A stretch of DNA of 64,000 nt from Sphaerolaimus hirsutus. Lineage: Eukaryota; Nematoda; Chromadorea; Monhysterida; Sphaerolaimidae. A program made the position numbers and the translations under genes. Below the pieces are notes generated by a model. That model was not told the origin of the DNA. It was given only the letters and a program-made list of their open reading frames with translations, and did not search any database. Position 1 is the first letter of the stretch; every line of letters starts with the position of its first letter. The DNA lies in NCBI GenBank assembly GCA_964036195.1, contig OZ038458.1, positions 21,217,832-21,281,831 on the forward strand, in the 5' to 3' direction. Positions 42,901-52,779 of the stretch are shown piece by piece.

Positions 42901-45900
42901 AAAAACTGTTGGGGGGAATTGATCGAAATTTTGAGGGGGTGTACCCCACTATTTTTGGAAGTTTGAGCCTTTTGGTGACCCCCCTGAGAGTGGACTGCTG
43001 GAAAAAAACCCTGATATTTTTGAGAATTCACTGTCCAGATTTGGCACTGGACAGCAAAAATAATAATTACATTAGAATGTCCCTTAGAGGACAATGTATA
43101 CCACTGTAAAATGTGTGTTTAGTAAAGCGAATTTTAAAATAAAAATTTGATCTGGTACCAAAGTGTATTTGACACCCATACACATGTTAAATTTCGATTT
43201 AAGTCAAATCTTCTTTACACACTTTAAAAGCTGGTTTATGATGTCCTCTAGGATATGATTAAAGGTAAAAATTCGCGTAAACAACATTGCCCCAAAAATC
43301 AACCATAGTGGAGTTTCAATGAGGGTCCCTGTAATGATGTCATCAATGACCTCATTCCAGGAACAAAATTCACCTTGTGGGACAGCTTTTGTGTTGACTA
43401 GTGATGTAAAGGCACCGGGGCACCGGTACCCTGGTGCTGGGCACCGAAAGGCACCAGCACCGGTGCTGGTGCGGTGCCATTACAATCTTCAGGGGTGCCC
43501 TGTCGGTGCCGGTGCCATTTTTTTCAGAATAGCACCGGTGCCGGTGCGGTGTGGTGCTATATTTTTGCCGGTGCCAAAGGTGCTAGCACCAGGGCCAAAG
43601 TAAAAGGCACCGGGAAAGGCACCGGACATGGCTTCATGTGCTGTGCAATTTTGTCCATAGTAAATACGTGCTTTTTCATATTTCAAAATACAGCGATTTA
43701 TTTACCCAACCCTTTTTTGCCTTTTTTGTAAAATCCCATCAAATAGATCCCGTTTTTGCCTACTGTGAAATCTATTATACCTGAAAGGTTATCTGATGAG
43801 CGAATATAACATTTTGTTGAGTTTTAAATCATATTTACCGTATTTCCTTGGGGGGGGGGTGATTGTTTCATAGTGCTCCCGAGAGGGGGGGGGGTTAAAC
43901 GAGGGGGGGGGGGGTATTTCGAGGGGGGGGGTTATTATTTCACAGGAATTTTTTTGAAATCCTAGTACAAAATCGTCGTTTGTGATGTGCGCTGGGGTAG
44001 AAAAATGCATCAATAACTGACGTGTACACCACCTGGGGCAATGTTGTTTACATGAATTTTTACCTTAAATCATATCCTAGATTCCATCAAGATATCATGC
44101 TGTCCAGTGCCAAACCTGGACAGTGAATTCTCAAAAATATCATTTTATTTTCCAGCAGTCCACTCTTAAGGGGGTCGCCAGGGGGCTCAAACTTCCATGA
44201 AAAGCAGTGGGGGATGTCGTGTACACCCCCTAAAAATTTCGATCAATTCCCCCCAACAGTTTTAGATTGGCAGCCCGTTATACTGTAAAAACACGAGGTG
44301 CCGGACCTCGCGTGGACGGCGATTTTTTCAAAAAAATATTCATGTATACGGCGGCCCACACTCAGGTGGGTCGCCGACCATCCTAAGCCCGTATTTAGTA
44401 GTTGGGGGGGGGGGGGTTTGAGTATATGCCCTAAAATTTTCGAATCAATCCCCTAACTACAGCTAAAGATATGGTGTCCGGCACCGACTCAGAAATTAGG
44501 TGCCGGACCTGGCGTGTCCCCAGTCCCCAGTGTCCCAAAACATAGCTGAATTAATGGCTTTTTTATATTAAAAAAGGATCGCTACAGTTATTACAACTTG
44601 GCACTCGTCCAATTTTCAACTTGCGTATTGTACAAACGAAAGTGAAGGGCCCATGATATTCGCCCGCGTCACCGCTAATCGCGCAGAAAGGAATTAAGCG
44701 ACCAGAACTGGTCGCAAATGACGCCTGAATGCAACATCCTTCCCTCTGCATCATTATGGATATATGCATTTCTTCCGTGAAACATTATGGATATGTTAAC
44801 TTTCGATATGAAACTTTTATGGATATGTGCACATACGACGTGAAACTCCAAAATTGCACGCGTGCACTTTTGGAAATGAAACTCCATTTTGTATGGGGAT
44901 TTCGGCATCCTCTTCCCGCCGAATCTGAAGCACGCGTGCACTTTTGGAAATGAAACTTTTTTTTGGAGATATGCACTTATGAAATGAAACTATTGTGGCC
45001 CGAGTGTGACTTATGCATTTACGGCGTGAAACTGTTGATTTTCACGTTGGATATGTGTACTTTCGATGTGAAAATCGTGTTTTTTATTTAAATCAGCATG
45101 TACGTATCTCGGGAACGAAATGGACTATAACACTCATTTTTTTACCAAAATGGGCAGAATTATACGTGGATGTCGAATCCACAGCTAACTCGATTTTTCT
45201 GGATTTGGCGCTTGTGCACTTTTAGAACGGAACTCCCCATATTCCGCAACGTGTTCCGCTTTTTTATTTTTATTTTTTTCTTCAATTTTATCGTTATTTT
45301 CTATTTATTCCTCTACTGTACTTATTACTCTACCTTCTACTTTACTTTTTACTTAACTTTTTATTTTTTTACTCTCCTTTTCAATTTTTAATTTACTTTT
45401 TACTTTACTCTACTTTTTACTCTCCTTTTCAATTTTTACTTTACTCTTCAATTTTTACTCTACTCTCCAATTTTCACTCTCTACTTTTAATTTGCGGAAC
45501 TGGCCCCAGGGGTCTCCAATGGGGGGGGGGTTACCCTATCTGGAGCGATTTTTGAGAAATGATACACTAATTTTATAGATTTTCACCTCCAAATTCACTA
45601 GTTCTTGTTCCTATTAACCTATTTTCAGCTATTTTACACCTACTTTTAGAGATTTTTCTCCCTTTTTCTGCCTTCTACACCATGAAAAAGCCTACCTATA
45701 CATATATCGAACCCCGCAACCCCCCCCCCCCCTCGAAAAAAACCCTCAATTTTTTCCGGCTATCTATCCAACCCCCCGGAGGGTCAAAATCTAGGAGACC
45801 CCTGCATTTGACACTTCACAGGGTCTGGGATTAGCACCTGTGACACAATCAACAATCTATCACAACTGAACGCCATACAATTTCGAATCACTTTTCAGGT

Positions 45901-46021
45901 ACCTAGCTATTATGGAAGGTACCCACAGGGGTCAGAGGTTTCCTTAACGTGCTCAGCTGGCACTTACATGAATCTGAGGTGTAACTCAGCAACAGTATAC
46001 TCGGTAGCTGAGTGTTCGTAA
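30860..46021 (+). CDS. Secreted lectin-like / PAN-like / sushi-like protein, eight-exon model
   Basis: The exons are 30860-30956, 31589-31812, 31976-32189, 32319-32567, 32631-32703, 33326-33492, 33566-33630 and 45899-46021. All introns are GT-AG and every phase matches; the sum is 1212 bases (403 residues plus TAA). The start ATG has A at -3 and G at +4. Residues 1-32 are a signal peptide. Exons 2-3 resemble a divergent C-type-lectin-like fold (AANVQLAAPLEYE, then VGLIFDSTNSMLHW) without obvious calcium ligands. Exon 4 has PAN/apple-like cysteine spacing (ECERKCYHSGFCLSF). Exons 5-8 look like two CCP/sushi modules (SDGSWDMDIC; SLTCSAGTYMNLRC). Such combinations occur in extracellular recognition or adhesion proteins. 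Intron 4 is only 63 bp, while intron 7 is 12.3 kb of transposons. The last codons could alternatively run on through a GTAAGA donor at 46018. Domain names are by eye. Confidence 0.75.
31054..31463. mobile_element. TA-flanked MITE in intron 1 of the host gene
   Basis: Termini CCGTATTACCTCGAATTA and CGAGGTAATACGG have TA outside both. Poly-C blocks are present at both ends. It lies wholly between exon 1 and exon 2. Confidence 0.85.
31589..32189 (+). CDS. Exons 2-3: C-type-lectin-like region
   Basis: Exon 2 is 31589-31812 and exon 3 is 31976-32189, joined in phase 0 over a 163-bp intron. Cysteines, a helix-like LEYEIMTTLF segment and a WT/WVN-containing half fit a degenerate CTLD. Sequons (NLT, NQS, NWT, NAT) support extracellular location. 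Confidence 0.65.
32319..32567 (+). CDS. Exon 4: PAN/apple-like domain
   Basis: Six cysteines include the C-x3-C pair in ECERKC and a C-LSF-TF stretch, typical of PAN/apple domains that mediate protein or carbohydrate contacts. Reading on past the GTACTC donor meets TAA at 32615. Splicing over 63 bp to 32631 restores frame exactly. Confidence 0.65.
32790..32975. repeat. Fragment of TAGGGTTGGGAA-family right end
   Basis: GAAAGATTGAACTGTGGG and TTCGGGTATCGG words match 28799-28980. It is truncated, within intron 5 of the host gene. Confidence 0.6.
33043..33294. mobile_element. Foldback with TATACTCGGCGTAC ends, copy 1
   Basis: Inverted arms contain GGAAGCGTGCCAATGAT and its near-complement. 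It is very similar to 54985-55236. It lies in intron 5 of the host gene. Confidence 0.7.
33326..33630 (+). CDS. Exons 6-7: sushi-like module and start of the next
   Basis: Exon 6 (33326-33492) carries MQCPVGYWIGG and SDGSWDMDIC, a sushi/CCP-like pattern. Exon 7 (33566-33630) carries CGPVYVNRCGGTYF. Donors are GTGAGT in both. A CAGAG transposon end begins 13 bp beyond exon 7. Confidence 0.65.
33644..34598. mobile_element. CAGAGTTG-family element without clean duplication
   Basis: It runs from CAGAGTTGTTAAAAG to CAACTATG with AGTACTGC/ACGCGAGTA-type words. The flanks TCGGGTAA and CAATAGAA do not match, so it has been rearranged. A CCGGGCGTTATA MITE (34166-34566) is nested inside. Confidence 0.6.
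34166..34566. mobile_element. TA-flanked MITE with CCCGGGCGTTATA motifs
   Basis: Left CCGTATTTCTCCGTGTATAC and right GGAGAAATACGG with TA outside. Several CCGGGCG(T/C)TATA words are inside. A short relative is at 526-641. Confidence 0.75.
34607..35560 (+). repeat. Dispersed repeat block (inverted copy at 1.14-2.32 kb)
   Basis: GTCATG/GTCAATTG words are followed by a GGGGCCAGTTCCGC boundary, an AGTAAA stretch and a unique-looking segment. It has the empty TA for the 1318-1839 MITE near 35114, and carries its own MITE at 35258-35516. Confidence 0.8.
35258..35516. mobile_element. TA-flanked MITE, CCGTATTTCCTCG family, type copy
   Basis: Termini CCGTATTTCCTCGAAATACC and GGTATTTCGAGGAAATACGG have TA at 35256-35257 and 35517-35518. 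The inverted paralogue at about 1174-1177 has no insert. The interior has a palindromic CTTATATAAGG and the ends carry poly-C blocks. Confidence 0.9.
35768..35845. repeat. Near-perfect hairpin with 33-bp arms
   Basis: TTCAGAGTTTCATATCGTAA and the bases that follow pair with ...TTACGATATGAAACTCTGAA across a loop of about 12 bases. It probably joins two repeats head to head. Confidence 0.7.
36190..36824. other. AT-rich stretch, nothing recognised
   Basis: Apart from a short GCGCCAGTGCC relic near 36190 I see no gene, RNA or repeat boundary. Confidence 0.45.
36933..37865. mobile_element. hAT-like element, TAGTGATG ends, GGCACCGG arrays
   Basis: It runs from TAGTGATGTAAAGGCACC to GGTGCCTTTAACATCACTA with exact GTGTATAG duplication (36925-36932 and 37866-37873). 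Both ends are arrays of GGCACCGGTGCC/GGTGCGGTGCC words. The interior is AT-rich and shared with 43626-43832. Confidence 0.92.
38331..39074. mobile_element. Large foldback of GAGTTAAAAGTT words
   Basis: Left GTTCCGCAAGTGGACAAG pairs with right CTTGTCCACTTGCGGAA. The arms are AAGAGTTGAGTTAAA repeats of some 300 bp each around a short unique core. It is followed to 39350 by ATGTAAAATGTC-type repeats. ORFs here are artefacts. Confidence 0.75.
39360..40010. other. AT-rich interior of a hAT-like element
   Basis: No gene is supported; short ORFs have no recognisable product. Confidence 0.45.
40683..42555. mobile_element. Long foldback with arms of roughly 0.5-0.6 kb
   Basis: The 40760-41245 region pairs in inverse with 41578-41620 plus 41960-42390. 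Shared words include TCATCAAATGTTTTTT and CAATATACCATTTTGAATTC. The outer ends carry (A/C)GCTGGAAGCGTACCAATGAT-type motifs related to the foldback at 33043. A TAGTGATG element is nested in it. Confidence 0.7.
41621..41958. mobile_element. hAT-like element, TAGTGATG ends, GCGCC/GCACC mixed arrays
   Basis: It runs from TAGTGATGGAAAAAGCACC to CTTTTCCATCACTA. The flanks GTGCAGAC and GTCCGCAC match at only 5 of 8 positions, so the duplication has decayed or is obscured by the surrounding palindrome. Internal words mix GCGCC and GCACC. Confidence 0.7.
42655..44525. mobile_element. Long foldback, CCAGGTCCAGCACC...GGTGCCGGACCTGG
   Basis: The arms at 42655-43290 and 44027-44525 are inverted copies with about 75-85% agreement by eye. 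The left arm has an extra segment (about 43140-43240). The centre holds a truncated GGCACC element (43399-43832) and a poly-G MITE fragment (43834-43945). No target duplication was found. Confidence 0.7.
43399..43832. mobile_element. hAT-like element, GGCACC type, truncated
   Basis: It starts TAGTGATGTAAAGGCACC and parallels 36933-37350, then stops where a CCGTATTTCC fragment begins. The right end is missing. Confidence 0.75.
44727..45230. repeat. Degenerate repeats of GTGAAACT...TGTGCACTTT type
   Basis: About ten imperfect units of 35-45 bp contain (G/C)TGAAACT and GGATATGTGCAC or CACTTTTGGAAATG. Related words occur at 35554-35860. ORFs across it reflect the repeat. Confidence 0.6.
45235..45505. 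repeat. TTTTACTC low-complexity stretch
   Basis: An inverted relative of 890-1145, ending at TTTGCGGAACTGGCCCC. It lies in intron 7 of the host gene. Confidence 0.7.
45899..46021 (+). CDS. Exon 8: last sushi-like segment
   Basis: After a CTTTTCAG acceptor this encodes QGSEVSLTCSAGTYMNLRC and ends at TAA 46019-46021. It is phase 0, as exon 7 requires. It lies 12.3 kb from exon 7. Confidence 0.65.
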   Translation, partial: VPSYYGRYPQGSEVSLTCSAGTYMNLRCNSATVYSVAECS

Positions 46022-46124
46022 GAAATATCTCTTCACTCGAAATATCTGGGGTTTTTATTTGCCATTTGAGCATCATAAATATTTTGTGAAAATTTCTCAG
46101 ATTGTCTGTGGCACTGAGTAAATG

Positions 46125-46130
46125 AATAAA
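46125..46130 (+). terminator. Poly(A) signal of the host gene
   Basis: AATAAA lies 104 bases after the stop codon, a normal distance for a short 3' UTR. Confidence 0.5.
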
Positions 46131-46191
46131 TTAAAGTACAGTATCAGTTAGCCAAAAAATATGCCAAAGTAAACTGTTCAGTGTCCCTTAG

Positions 46192-46479
46192 TAGGGTGTA
46201 AAATTTCCGTTTTCCGTTTCCGCTTTCCGCAGGCAATTTTTTTCCGTTCTATTTTCCGGCAAGTGCAAAAAATTTACCGTTTCCGTTTTCCGGCAAGTGC
46301 AAAATTTTGTCCGTTTCCGCTTTTCCGCAGGCAAAATTCTTTCCGTTTTCCGCAGGCAAATTTTTTCCGTTTTCAGTTCCGTTTTCCGGTAAGTGCAAAA
46401 ATTTTTCCGTTTCCGTTTTCCGGATAGTGCAAAAAATTTCCATTTCCGTTTTCCGTAAAAAAATTTTGTTGACACCCTA
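46192..46479. mobile_element. hAT-like element, TAGGGTGT ends, TTTCCGTTTTCCG arrays
   Basis: It runs from TAGGGTGTAAAATTTCCG to TTGACACCCTA with exact TCCCTTAG duplication (46184-46191 and 46480-46487). It is made almost entirely of CCGTTTTCCG words. Confidence 0.92.
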
Positions 46480-46487
46480 TCCCTTAG

Positions 46488-47060
46488 GGCCATTTCACTA
46501 CACATTTGTGAGCATAGGCGGCGCAAGGTCCCACTTTGTGCTTGTGACATTCACAATCACATTGGCCAAAATTTGACGTTGTGCACTTTTTACTAGGTAA
46601 ACATAGGTATTGCTGCTTGTGACACCGAAAATTCCGCTTGTGACATTCACAAGCGCACAAGCACTTACGCCGCCTATGTTTGTGAGGTTTCCACATGCAG
46701 ATTTTTCAAAATAATTCCCATAAAGTATGTACTGAAATAAGAAGGGTGTCCGCAGATGGGGTACAAAATTTCGTGTACTTTTCTATAGTAAAATTTCCTT
46801 TACTGTAAATTTCTAGTATTTTAAATGTCTCTAGTAAGCCAGAATTGTAAATTTCCTGAATTCATCTCTAGTAAACCAGAGTTAAGTGAATTTTTACTTT
46901 TTCCAACAATATTTCATGTGATCCTACATAAAGTGAAACGCAATTTTAAATCAAGTTCTAATTACGTATTCAATATCATTGGGAAAAGTTACATTGTAAA
47001 AAATAGGACAGAATCGTTCAAAAAATCACCACTTCCATTTAAAAAATGAAAAGTAACATG
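46488..47060. other. Stretch with CTTGTGACATTCACAA inverted words
   Basis: CTTGTGACATTCACAA-type words occur as an imperfect hairpin (46535-46660). The rest is AT-rich with no gene. Confidence 0.45.
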
Positions 47061-47071
47061 GTGTCCTCTGT

Positions 47072-47800
47072 AGTGATGTTAAAGGCACCAGGAAAAATGG
47101 CACCGCACCGCACCGGCACCTCTCCCATTGCATGAGAAGGGCACCCCTCTGGCACGAGAGTGCTTCACGAAACATTTTGTATCATTACACACGCACACGC
47201 TCCCATGAAACACTTTGTATCATTACACACGCCCATGCGCCCATGAAACACGTTGGTTTGCCTATGAAACCCGCACGTGCGCGGTGTCATAGCAATGTAT
47301 GTGCGCGCGTCACATTTACTTATTTATTTTGTAAGTATAATCAACCATTTTCAGAGCTGTATATTACCTATTTACATGCGTGCCAAATTGCGTTGGATGC
47401 CTTTGATAGTTAAACATGCACAGTAAACATTGTTAGATGTGTTAATTGTGTCAAAATAAGCAATTAATTCATTGGAGCGACTCAATCAACTGTAGCACAG
47501 CAAATATCCGACCAAAAATAATCACAATAGATAATCTGTATAAAAAATATTTGGGCGAGTGTATAAAAAAATTAAAAAAATATTATTAAAAAAATTTCAT
47601 GGGCGCGTGTGCGTGTGAATTGATACAAAATGTTTCATGCGCTTGCATGTTTCATTGGATCCCCCCTCTGGCACCTCGGGCACCACCCAAAAAGTGGCAC
47701 CGCACCGCATCGATGCCATTCTGAAAAAATGGCACCGGCACTGAAGGGCATCGGCCGGTTGCCGGTGCTAGCACCGAAAGGCACCACACCAGGTCAAAAA
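47072..47800. mobile_element. GGCACC-type element ends around a CCCATGAAAC foldback
   Basis: TAGTGATGTTAAAGGCACC begins near 47072. GGCACC words reappear at about 47660-47790. The middle (47130-47660) is a relative of the foldback at 4136-4632, with ATTTTGTATCATTACACACG. I find no CATCACTA right terminus. Confidence 0.6.
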
Positions 47801-47995
47801 GGTTCTGAAAGTGTTTGCTCCAAATTTGGCTGCGTATTTACATCTGCTCGGAGTTGGATTCTCCTGTCGTTGAACAAACGCTTTGTATTTAGTGCTATAG
47901 CAATGATTTAGAAGCCTTTTTAGTGCAAACGATTTGCGTATGACCTGAAAAGCAGTGAAAAATTTAATTTTGATTAAAAATTCATTACTTTACAC

Positions 47996-48778
47996 CAGAG
48001 TTGTTAAAATACCGGTATTTTTGGAAAGCGTAAGCGTAAGCGTAAATACACTTTCAAAATTTTCAGTATGGATACTTAAAGCGTAAGGTATTTTTAAAAT
48101 ACCTGGGAAAGCGTAAATAAAAGCGTAAGCGTAAAAAAATTATAAGAGATGTTTTCTCAGTGAATTCTTTCCAAATCAAGCTCTCAGCGACATTTTTCGT
48201 ATGTCCACTTAGTAGTCTGCCGTCATATGTTGTTTGGAAATTCATCGGCTGCGACACTTACCGTATTTCTTCTTCTACTTTTTTGCCTGCCATTCTATAG
48301 GAGGTGCCGTTCTATTGGAGGCTGCCGTTCTATTAGACGAAAAATGGTAAGTCATGCTTTTATCTTACAACTTGGAGTTAGTGCTGTCGACGGCGACAAC
48401 ATCGTCCGTCTCGGAATCCATTTTCAGCCCAAAATTTCTTATCTGAAGCCACGATTTTGCTCGACACAGTATTAGCAAGACATTCATACTGCGACAGAAT
48501 TTGTAAATGTGCCACTATTTCCAGCACATTACTGCACGCACGCAGTAATTTTTTGGTACGCAGTTTCGTTCACTCTTTTTTGTGGTTTTATGCTTTTTCA
48601 AAAGTGTAAAACTGAACCGTGTGAAAAGCTTTTTTACGCTTTTAGTACCCGGGTATTTCGGCCGGGAAAGCGTAAAAAAGCGTACGGGTATATTATGAAA
48701 GCGTAAGCGTAAGCGTAAGTATAAATACCCATTTACCCGGGTATTTCGGGTAAGCGTAAATACGCTTTCGCAACTCTG
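47996..48778. mobile_element. hAT-like element, CAGAGTTG family, AAGCGT type
   Basis: CAGAGTTGTTAAAATACC to CAACTCTG, with exact CTTTACAC duplication (47988-47995 and 48779-48786). Both ends carry AAGCGT arrays. A short CCGTATTTCTTC...GAAAAATGG insertion-like segment is at about 48259-48350. Confidence 0.92.
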
Positions 48779-48786
48779 CTTTACAC

Positions 48787-49213
48787 ACAATTGACAATGC
48801 AATGACACCCAGCAAAGCGTTTCCACTGCACAATGTGCATGTTACTTTGTCACAAGCAGGGTTGGTTTTATAAAAATCATTTGTATACAAATTGTATAAA
48901 AATGTATTTTATTTTATTTTATTCTTGTTTCATTTAATTTTATTTTATTCCAAAATGTTAATAAAATAATAAAATGGAACCATTTCACAAAAGTTTTACA
49001 AAAATTGTACAAAATTTTTGCAAAAAATCAAATCTTGCATGCTAAGCCAGCAAAATGTTATCATTAGACCTAAATGTAAGGTAAAAACTAATAATTTAAT
49101 TTTTTGAAACTAATTGCAACCAACTAATTAATTTTACTTTGTTTTGCGTTAATTTTAACGTTTTTAACCTATTTTTAATCTCTATTGAAGCCCTCATTTT
49201 TACTCTGAATTTA
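48787..49213. other. AT-rich stretch, nothing recognised
   Basis: TTTTATTTTATT-type low complexity; no gene or element boundary. Confidence 0.45.
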
Positions 49214-49640
49214 CCGTATTACCTCAAAATACCCCCAGGGGGTTTATTATTTCGCCAGCAAAATTTGAGGGGAGGATTATTCGAGGGGGGGTTTATTCGA
49301 GGGGGGGGGGGGTCTATTTTTTCGCCAGAAATTTTCAGAAATTCCGCATACTCAGACGTAGAAAAATCAAGCAATTACATAGATGTATCTGTGTTTTTAG
49401 GCATATATAACTGTATATACACATAAACCATTCCCTAACATCACACAATCATCAGTTTTAACGTGTGTTCCGCATTGTACAGATCACAAACTGCGGTATT
49501 TGTCATGTACGTTCTCTTTACACTCAATTTTAGGGGGGGTATTTCGAGGGGGGGGGTTATTATTTCCTCAGCCGAATTTTAGGGGGGTATTTCGAGGGGG
49601 GGGTTAATTCAAGGGGGGGGGATAATTCGAGGTAATACGG
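49214..49640. mobile_element. TA-flanked MITE, CCGTATTACCTC type
   Basis: CCGTATTACCTCAAAATACC to TTCGAGGTAATACGG with TA outside, and G-rich blocks at both ends. It is the same sub-type as the MITE in intron 1 of the host gene (31054-31463). Confidence 0.85.
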
Positions 49641-50928
49641 TATTATGGTATGTAAGGCCAAATATTGTTAATTTGAATATCATGCTTAAGCTAAATGTTT
49701 GCAGCTAAGTAAGCACAATTCCCTAAGCATATTCCCTTGATGCATGAAACTGATTGATCCATGACAGATTGTCATGTGTCATGAGCATCAGCTGAGAGAG
49801 GTCAGCTGGGAATTGGGAAGCATGATGAGTGATTACATGACAAGATACCGGATGACCTTGTGATAGGAAGTGGCGTTCCACTAGTTAAATTATGATAGCA
49901 CACTTTGTGCAGGTGAAAATTGGATAAGCACATTATAATTGTGCGCCTGCGGAATTGACTTGATAAATTGCTTGGCTTGTTCTATATAAGGTAGGATATA
50001 AATGTTTTAGACATTCAGTTTCAAGCCAGTTATCCAGGCAGTTTCAGTTTCAAGGAGATTCAAGGCATTTTTGAATCCAAGTGAGTCATGATGTAAAATC
50101 CACTAGAGTTGAGTGGAGTCATGAAATTTTTAGCAGCGAATTTTTTTAAGTCTTTGAAAGACTGTTTGAGAGTCATGAAAAGATGGAAAAATGACCAAAA
50201 GACTGCTAAAATGTAGAGTATTTTATGAATTGAGAAGTTGAACAAATACTTCTTGAGTCCATTATTTAGTGGACTTATAATTAGTTTCAATCATCCCCAT
50301 GAAACTAATAAAATTCATAAAACCAGTTTCATACTATCCTAGATCATGAGATGAATGATCAGAAGACTCTACTTATTGGCCATGCATTCATGTGCTAATT
50401 ATGACCGCATTATTATTTAATTAAATCAAGAAACTGATTCCAACTAAAATAGTTAAAAATACTATTCAAAATGTCTACGAAGTCCCACCCAGTGCAGAAA
50501 CAGATTATTTCCAGCTTAGTTCATATCTTTTGTTGAGTGTTTTACGACTTCAAAATTATCTCATTTACCTTAGTTGTATCCCTAATAAAGTGGTAGCAAT
50601 ATATTCCTGATCTAATTAGTGAGAAAGTATAAGTAAGTACTTTGTGAGAAATTTAGCAAGAGTTGTTAAATAGTGAAAAATTGGGAAAATGGATGAACCT
50701 GACATGCATTGATAACATCCTGTCTCTCGGAAAAGTCAAGCCTTAAATTGCATATTTTTATGCAATAGTGAGAGGATATTTAAGGAATATGTCACCTAGT
50801 GAGAATTGTATGTGGGATTGCCCTGTACAGTCCAATTGTGATATGACACCTCCTAGAGATTAGAAAGAGGATGTTCAGTGATAACCATGTAGTAGGCACA
50901 GTGACGGTATGTGAGAGGTCACCTGTGT
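49641..50928. other. Low-repeat AT-rich stretch
   Basis: This is the longest stretch without an obvious repeat. I find no convincing exon, ORF or RNA gene; it may be unique intergenic DNA or an unrecognised element. Confidence 0.45.
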
Positions 50929-51742
50929 CAGAGTTGTTAAAATACCGGTATTTTTGGAAAGCGTAAGCGTAAGCGTAAATACACTTTCCAAATTTTGAGT
51001 ATGGATACTAAAAGCGTAAGGTATTTTTAAAATACCTAGGAAAGCGTAAAATAAAGCGTAAGCGTAAATTTTTTCTTAGAAAGTGATCTTGCTGTTGAGG
51101 ATCAAAAAACACCTTTGCGCGTTCACTTTTAGATAAGTTCATACGTTGTTTCCATTCATTTTCACATTTTTTTTTATCAACACAATTAAAGATCACGATC
51201 AACGTAACAAAAAAACATTGTTCAACACCAGGGGTCTAATAGGACACCCACTTGGTAGTCTGCTCTAGGATTTTATGGCATTTCAAAGGCAGCGGCACTC
51301 TGATCTGCGTTATCTTCTAACTGAGACTTAGTGCTGTCAATGGTGACAACATCATCGTCAGAATCAATTATGGCACCAAAATTTCGAATTCAGAAGCCGC
51401 AAAATTTCTAGACTCTATATTTAGCCAGTAGGTACATTGTGCTCATATTTTCACAGGATTTGTACATGTGACGCTATTTTCAGAGCGTTTCTACACACAC
51501 GCAGTTACTTTTTATCTCTACACGTTCTACTTAACTTTCTGTTTTGTAGTTTTATGCTTTTTCAAAAGCATTAAAACTGGCTATGTGAATAGTTTTTTTA
51601 CGCTTTCGGTACCCGGGTATTTCGGCCGGGAAAGCGTAATAAAGCGTACGGGTATTTAATGAAAGCGTAAGCGTAAGCGTAAATATAAATACCCATTTAC
51701 CCGGGTATTTCAGGTAAGCGTAAATACGCTTTTGCAATTCTG
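50929..51742. mobile_element. hAT-like element, CAGAGTTG family, AAGCGT type
   Basis: CAGAGTTGTTAAAATACC to CAATTCTG with exact ACCTGTGT duplication (50921-50928 and 51743-51750). AAGCGT arrays are at both ends. Close sibling of 47996-48778. Confidence 0.92.
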
Positions 51743-51750
51743 ACCTGTGT

Positions 51751-52183
51751 AGAACAAGGCTTGTAGAAATATAGTCAAGAGGTCCAAAAATGTGACACTA
51801 GCTAGTGAAATTTCACTTGAGTATCTGACATCAGATTATTGAAAGAAAATATGTCATAACCATAGAATCATGTGTTAAGTCGCAGAGATATGATTATAAA
51901 TGAGTTCAAAAGCATGACATTCAAATATTGTGTTTTTATGATAACTTTGAAGTCAATTTGAATGCTATGATATGCTTTTCGACAACATGGCCAAATACTG
52001 CAGTAATAAAGTAAACAACAAGTACTTGATTTGATTTGATTGAAACCTAAATAACCACCTACTTAGCTATGATAATTAAGATCTGAACATAATTATTCAC
52101 AGTTGAATCTGGACATTCAATTCCTGCCTAAGACCTCATTAACAAAAATAGAAGTATTATAGTTGTCTTCTCAATAACCAAAG
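51751..52183. other. AT-rich stretch, nothing recognised
   Basis: No ORF, RNA or repeat boundary is supported. Confidence 0.45.
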
Positions 52184-52185
52184 CA

Positions 52186-52615
52186 GAATACCAGGGCCTT
52201 TGAACCTATGGGGAAGGTGGTGTGCGCTACACTCGTTCCCAGTAAAGAAAAAAGTGGGTTATGGTAGTTTTTTTTCTGGAAAATGTCCGTTTTGTGAGAG
52301 TTATGTCCCATTTTGTGTGAATTATGTCCCTATGACGTCATAGTATTGACACAAGATAGGGTTATGGTAGTGTGAAGAGCTACCGTATCCAAATCTTGTG
52401 TCAATGTTATGTTTGGTCTTCTGGGGTTATGGTAGATTACTGTAGTAATATACTATGACGTCATAGGGACATAACTCTCACAAAATGGGACATAACTCTC
52501 ACAAAACGGACATTTTCCGGGAAAAAAACTACCATAACCCACTTTTTTCTTTACTGGGAACGAGTGTAGCGCACACCACCTTCCCCATAGGTTCAAAGGC
52601 CCTGGTATTCTGCTA
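52186..52615. mobile_element. Foldback, GCAGAATACCAGGGCC ends
   Basis: Arms of about 150 bp pair almost perfectly from GCAGAATACCAGGGCC to its complement, around a CTATGACGTCATAG-containing core. TAACCAA occurs just outside both ends, a likely 7-8-bp target duplication. Confidence 0.75.
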
Positions 52616-52779
52616 ACCAACTTTACATAAACATGAAAAACTTTCAAGTGAAAGTTTTTTCATTACTTTGCAATAGGTTGCATGCAGTAGGTATATTGTT
52701 AGAAAGTTGAAAGTGTAAGGTTACAATTATTGAAAACAATGGTTTGCATTTTTGGTACAACAACTACTGAAGCATGAAG

